Origin: Apostichopus japonicus
Taxonomy: Eukaryota; Echinodermata; Holothuroidea; Aspidochirotida; Stichopodidae
NCBI RefSeq assembly: GCF_037975245.1
Contig: NC_092568.1
Location: forward strand, 5,864,501 to 5,928,500
Direction of reading: 5' to 3'
Length of the DNA stretch: 64,000 nucleotides
Position numbers and translations under genes: made by a program. The notes beneath the pieces are model-generated. The model made no database searches. It had not been told where the DNA came from and saw only the letters and a program-made list of their open reading frames with translations. Positions 60,401 to 64,000 of this stretch are shown here, piece after piece. The stretch's first letter is position 1, and every line of letters starts with the position of its first letter.

Positions 60401-63169
60401 TAAATCTTACTGTGTACCTTTGGACTGTCTTGATGAACTTGACATTTCTGATGCGGATGGTGCACGGTTCGACATCCTCTGACCTTTCTTAGAGCTGCCG
60501 GCATCAAGAGGTTGAGTTTGAAAGAGTGGAGAGGCAGCGTAATCTTCATCATTTTCTATCCCTGAGAAATCAGAGTAATAAAATGAAAAATAGGTTAACA
60601 CAGAAGACAAATTACTGGGAAATCTAATAACTTAAACACTGACATTCCTAAATGGGAGTCTGGGAGGGAATACTGCAGAAGACCTAATCCATTCTAAGAC
60701 CCTACAGGAAATGGTTTGTAAAGTGCTCTGTACATTACTCAAATTTGTAATGATGTATACATGGTTCACTTCATGGTTTATTAATATAGTTTATTAACTG
60801 TGCATAAAGACACATCTGAGCCTATAAAGTCAGATAACAACTTACGTCATTGCAGCCACTGCTCTCTCATGTTTATGTACACTACCAACAAATTTAACAC
60901 ATCGTATAGATTTGTTTCAAGTTTCCAAAGGAAACATGATAATATAACCATATAGATGTAATGTAATATATTTTCTATATTTGAATGCAATGAGGAAGTG
61001 GACGGGTAGAGAACTTATCAAGTCAAGAATAACACTTCAATCAAGGGTTACAGAAGTTTCTCTTCCAGGATCAACCTGTGTATCAAGTTGTTCAAATATG
61101 TTCCTGGTAAGACATATACTTTGTCACTCTTGTCAGCATTACATTGATATGAAACATCAAACCAGTAAACTGATCTACTTGGAATCAATTATCAAATTTT
61201 ATAGACTAAAGAGAGTGCAACTAAAGAGAGAATTAAGGCTAGTGAATCCAACATCTTTTAGGCTTTATAAATCTCCATGGCCATAACTTGAAGTGAATAA
61301 ATTACTATACCTGGTTTCACTTTTATCAAGGCCTAAACAAACCCATACAGTACCTTCTGAATGTGCAGGAGGAGGTACCAATGCCAGAAACCTCATTGTA
61401 TTCTCCACCTCATCCTTGATTTCACTTCTATCAAGGCCCAATCGAATTCTCTCCAACTCTTTCTCATACTGCTTATGCATCATTAAGCTTTTTCGTTTCA
61501 CTTCCTTTTCACGAGTCAGCTTCTGCGACAGAATTTTATCTAGTTTCCTCATCTTTTTAATGGCCTTCCTTATTTTGGGGTCTTCAATACGTTTCAGTTC
61601 TTCATCATCATCATCGTCATCATCGTTCTTATTTTCTTGGTTACTTTGGCAAGGAGATGCTGATCCATGGCCTTCGTTCTTTTCACTGAAGGACTGACCA
61701 TCCAGACCACCTCTATCTGTTACTTCGGATGACACAGAAACAGCATACTGGCTCGACCTACTGCTGGACAAGATTAGTCGCTCCAATTGGTGAATAGCTG
61801 CAAGAATTAATGATAGGGTAACAAACAAAATATTAAATGTATGGTATGCTATCATTTACAGTTAAATGACATTAATACAGGTATCACTGATAAAGTACAT
61901 ATTATTTCTCCTACAATATGACTGAGAAGGAAAGAAATCGTAAATCACTTCAAACGTCAGTTCTTGCACATTCAAGAGGCTTTTAAGCCTATTGTGCTCA
62001 TATGTATTTGTGCTTTCTGGAGACAGCCATTTAAGTTGTCAAGAAATTTTTACTTTGTGATGTAGTGTATATCGATTTCATTGAAGAAGGAAATAGCTGC
62101 TTCAAGTGGTACATGATACAAGGTACTACTGCTTTTTTGTTAAGTACAGAAGATGGTACACCTAATATAGTCAGATTCCCCATACCTAGGGAGTGTCTGC
62201 TTGAGTGTATGAGTGGTTAGGGGGAGGATTTATAACTCCATGACACCTCCCCCATGTCCATGTTTATCAATATCAATGAGGACACAAAATGATCATTTAA
62301 TACTTGCAAAGAAATAAATATCATACCATCTCCTTCTGCTTCATCTTTGCTGAGATTGCTTTCTTCCTCATCACTGGATGAAAGGTACTCCTCTAGCGAT
62401 AAATCACGCTCCTTATGTCAGAATGTGTTAGAAAAACAAAATTGTAACAAAATTCCTGTAAGGCAAACTTGCAGAGTATTTATTTTTAATAAGTAGACAG
62501 GCAGTAGTCAATTGGTTGGAAAGTTTCCAGTAACTGAACATTTCTACGAAATATTATGTTCGCTTCAATTCTGGTATGCTGTTTGCTTACATTCTGGTAT
62601 TAAGTCTCACCAAAGAGAATGAGATGTATTCTACATTAATTTGAACCATCAAATATTGATGAAATATTGCAGCAGGTGTTTAAGTATAAAAATTGTTACC
62701 ATTTCACCAAACTTTTCTACAAAATTACAGTGCAGTTGATTGAGCTAAGATACTTTCCTGGTTTTTATACGAAACCATTTTAAACGAATAAGTAATAAAT
62801 GCTTTTATTTGAACCCAAACATTTTGTCGCCCAGACACTTTGTCAATTAAGAATTAATCACATACAAGATGCCGCTTTTACAGAACCAATTCTATAGAAT
62901 GAAACTATAAGCTACTGAACTGCATTGTGAGTTTAGTAGTGAATACGTTTGAAAAAAGCAAACAATATATATATGAAAAGGAAAAGAACCTGGTAATCAA
63001 AGTTAGTCTCTGGAGGCAAGATTTCAAGGGACCCTCTGATTTCACTTTCAAGTCTCAAAGCTGGAGATCCACTTCCACTCTGAAGAGAGACACGGCTGCC
63101 AGGTCTTTGTCTCTGGTGTGACTTGCTTGATCTGGTTATCCCATCAAGACTCCCTCTTGTGATATCCAT
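54429..63169 (-). CDS. FSIP1: Fibrous sheath-interacting protein 1-like, 10 coding exons
   Basis: Coiled-coil protein; in mammals FSIP1 associates with the sperm-tail fibrous sheath, and a role in this animal is inference only. Coding exons: 63169-62990, 62411-62327, 61797-61354, 60561-60418, 59522-59395, 59144-59034, 58388-58239, 57510-57352, 56941-56530, 54550-54429; 1935 nt, 644 aa (human 581), phases consistent. Diagnostic matches to FSIP1 are the start MDITRGSLDGITR with RPGSR, then an acidic run before KIRKAIKKMRKLDKIL, then DFIQRNIQ, then EKKRLGELLQDVE, then GEKILQENRETRDHQDRL, then SLSKDELDDLFRQCDD. Residues 90-235 and the exon 8 product look coiled-coil. Two junctions are less certain: exon 1 uses donor GTTCTT, and exon 4 ends at GTACAC rather than at the stronger GTAAGA 8 nt on, because only the former keeps frame with exon 5. 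Confidence 0.89.
54551..56529 (-). other. FSIP1: FSIP1 intron 9 (2.0 kb)
   Basis: AT-rich intron before the last FSIP1 exon. No exon, transposon or clear repeat was recognised. Phase 1 on both sides. Confidence 0.8.
56928..57035 (-). repeat. FSIP1: 54-bp duplication of the FSIP1 exon 9 3' splice site
   Basis: GATGGTGAAGAGATCTGCAA starts at 56928 and again at 56982. On the minus strand both copies read ATTGCAG followed by ATCTCTTCACCATCA, so exon 9 has a complete decoy acceptor 54 nt upstream of the true one. Using the decoy would read ISSPSFISY and then stop, so only the proximal site makes full-length protein. Confidence 0.9.
59930..60140. repeat. 16-bp minisatellite in FSIP1 intron 4
   Basis: The unit GGAAAGTAACAGCTNT is repeated about 13 times. 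The N alternates between A and T in blocks, and a few copies read AAGTATC or AAGTGAC. Confidence 0.95.
61797..62326 (-). other. FSIP1: FSIP1 intron 2
   Basis: Between exons 62411-62327 and 61797-61354; no feature recognised beyond the splice sites. Confidence 0.75.
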
Positions 63170-63833
63170 TCTAGTTTGTCTGCAGTAGAGCAAAGTTTGA
63201 AAAGTTAAATGTTTTATGTAGTGGTGCCTGAGCATGTTTGGTTGGTCTCCACCACATACCATAGACACAAATTTTCAAATATTCTTCAGGAATCTTTGCA
63301 AAATGGTAGGCCTACCATCTTTGTACATCTCTTTTCTCCATAACAAACTATGATAAAGTTCTAATGAACTAGATATTAGATTCAGTAAATGGCATGTTCC
63401 ATTGAGAAAGGTTACTAACATTCGTATTTGCTCCAGTAATTCCACTTTCATTATGAAACTGTTTTCGTTAGTGCCCATCTATGATCAGAACTTCAGCAGA
63501 CTTAAGACTAGATAATTTGTTGCTGGAAATTGTAGACATTTGTTCACTCCTTTGCATTGCTTATGATTTATCAGTCAGTTTGCCATTGTTAATTTACTTA
63601 GGCTTTAGATTAGGCCCTATATAGAATAGTATATAAGCCGGATAGCATATACTTTATTCTAGCCTAAGTCTAGTATAGTATAGCCTGGCCTACGAACAAA
63701 TATATGAAAGGCCTGGTAAGGCTTAGACCTAACCATTACTAGCCTAGTACAGTAGTACGAATTACTATTACTGGGTGTAGTTAACATGTTTTATATAAAT
63801 CACAGTCAGGTAGACCTATGTTGCAATACTTAC

Positions 63834-64000
63834 GGTGGGTTGATATCGCTAGTTCTTGTGCAAATTCATGACAACTTAAGATAATCTGTCGGTCAGCTTT
63901 CGTCAACAAAACAAAATTCAGAGTTTTACCATCACTCATTCATCATTGATCACTGTTTTGGTTGTGAAGGTATAATTGCAGCACTTTGCATCTGATACAG
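63834..64000 (-). promoter_or_regulatory. FSIP1: Probable FSIP1 5' non-coding exon and promoter
   Basis: On the minus strand a strong donor (CCACC|GTAAGT) ends a putative exon at 63834. A 3' splice site AG lies one base before the FSIP1 start codon at 63169. Together they imply a non-coding first exon spliced directly onto the ATG. The transcription start cannot be placed from sequence alone and may lie beyond the window edge. Confidence 0.45.

Noticed and set aside
61293-61697. 134-codon plus-strand frame with a serine run
   Set aside because: Antisense shadow of FSIP1 exon 3; the Ser run is the complement of the Asp-codon stretch.

Overview
This is a eukaryotic window: low GC, long introns, dense minisatellites and transposon remnants. 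It carries four intron-rich protein genes whose exons I joined by hand with consistent splice phases. Protein content and intron structure point to an invertebrate deuterostome, most likely an echinoderm (a sea cucumber is my guess, not proven). No bacterial, viral or organellar gene, tRNA, rRNA or CRISPR array was seen.

Layout. (1) 1-3.3 kb: intergenic, with an intact hAT-type MITE (1818-2220, 8-bp target duplication) and related debris. (2) 5.55-30.5 kb, minus strand: MTHFD1, cytosolic trifunctional C1-tetrahydrofolate synthase, 20 coding exons, 934 codons plus stop. Its 9-kb last intron and several others are full of minisatellites. Its exon 10 edge is tandemly copied three times into the following intron. 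(3) 30.5-32.7 kb: MTHFD1 upstream region with two copies of a nested palindrome, then a repeat-rich intergenic stretch. (4) 34.7-38.9 kb, minus strand: TBP, 7 coding exons, 262 aa. (5) 39-41 kb: divergent interval shared by TBP and ATG14. (6) 41.0-50.8 kb, plus strand: ATG14 (Barkor), 11 exons, 507 aa, with a 1.35-kb foldback transposon in intron 1 (9-bp target duplication). (7) 50.8-54.4 kb: convergent 3' ends, with a 519-bp inverted-repeat element. (8) 54.4-63.2 kb, minus strand: FSIP1, 10 coding exons, 644 aa, with an upstream non-coding exon near 63.83 kb.

The genes do not form a pathway: folate one-carbon metabolism, basal transcription, autophagy initiation and a cilium/sperm-sheath-type coiled-coil protein. 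TBP lying beside ATG14 is notable because the human TBP paralogue TBPL2 is, to my knowledge, next to ATG14 on chromosome 14. This suggests an old linkage. I found no convincing new gene system. The most interesting items are the foldback element with 26-bp phased arms, two independent exon-edge tandem duplications that create decoy splice sites, the nested palindromes upstream of MTHFD1, and the TBP-ATG14 linkage.
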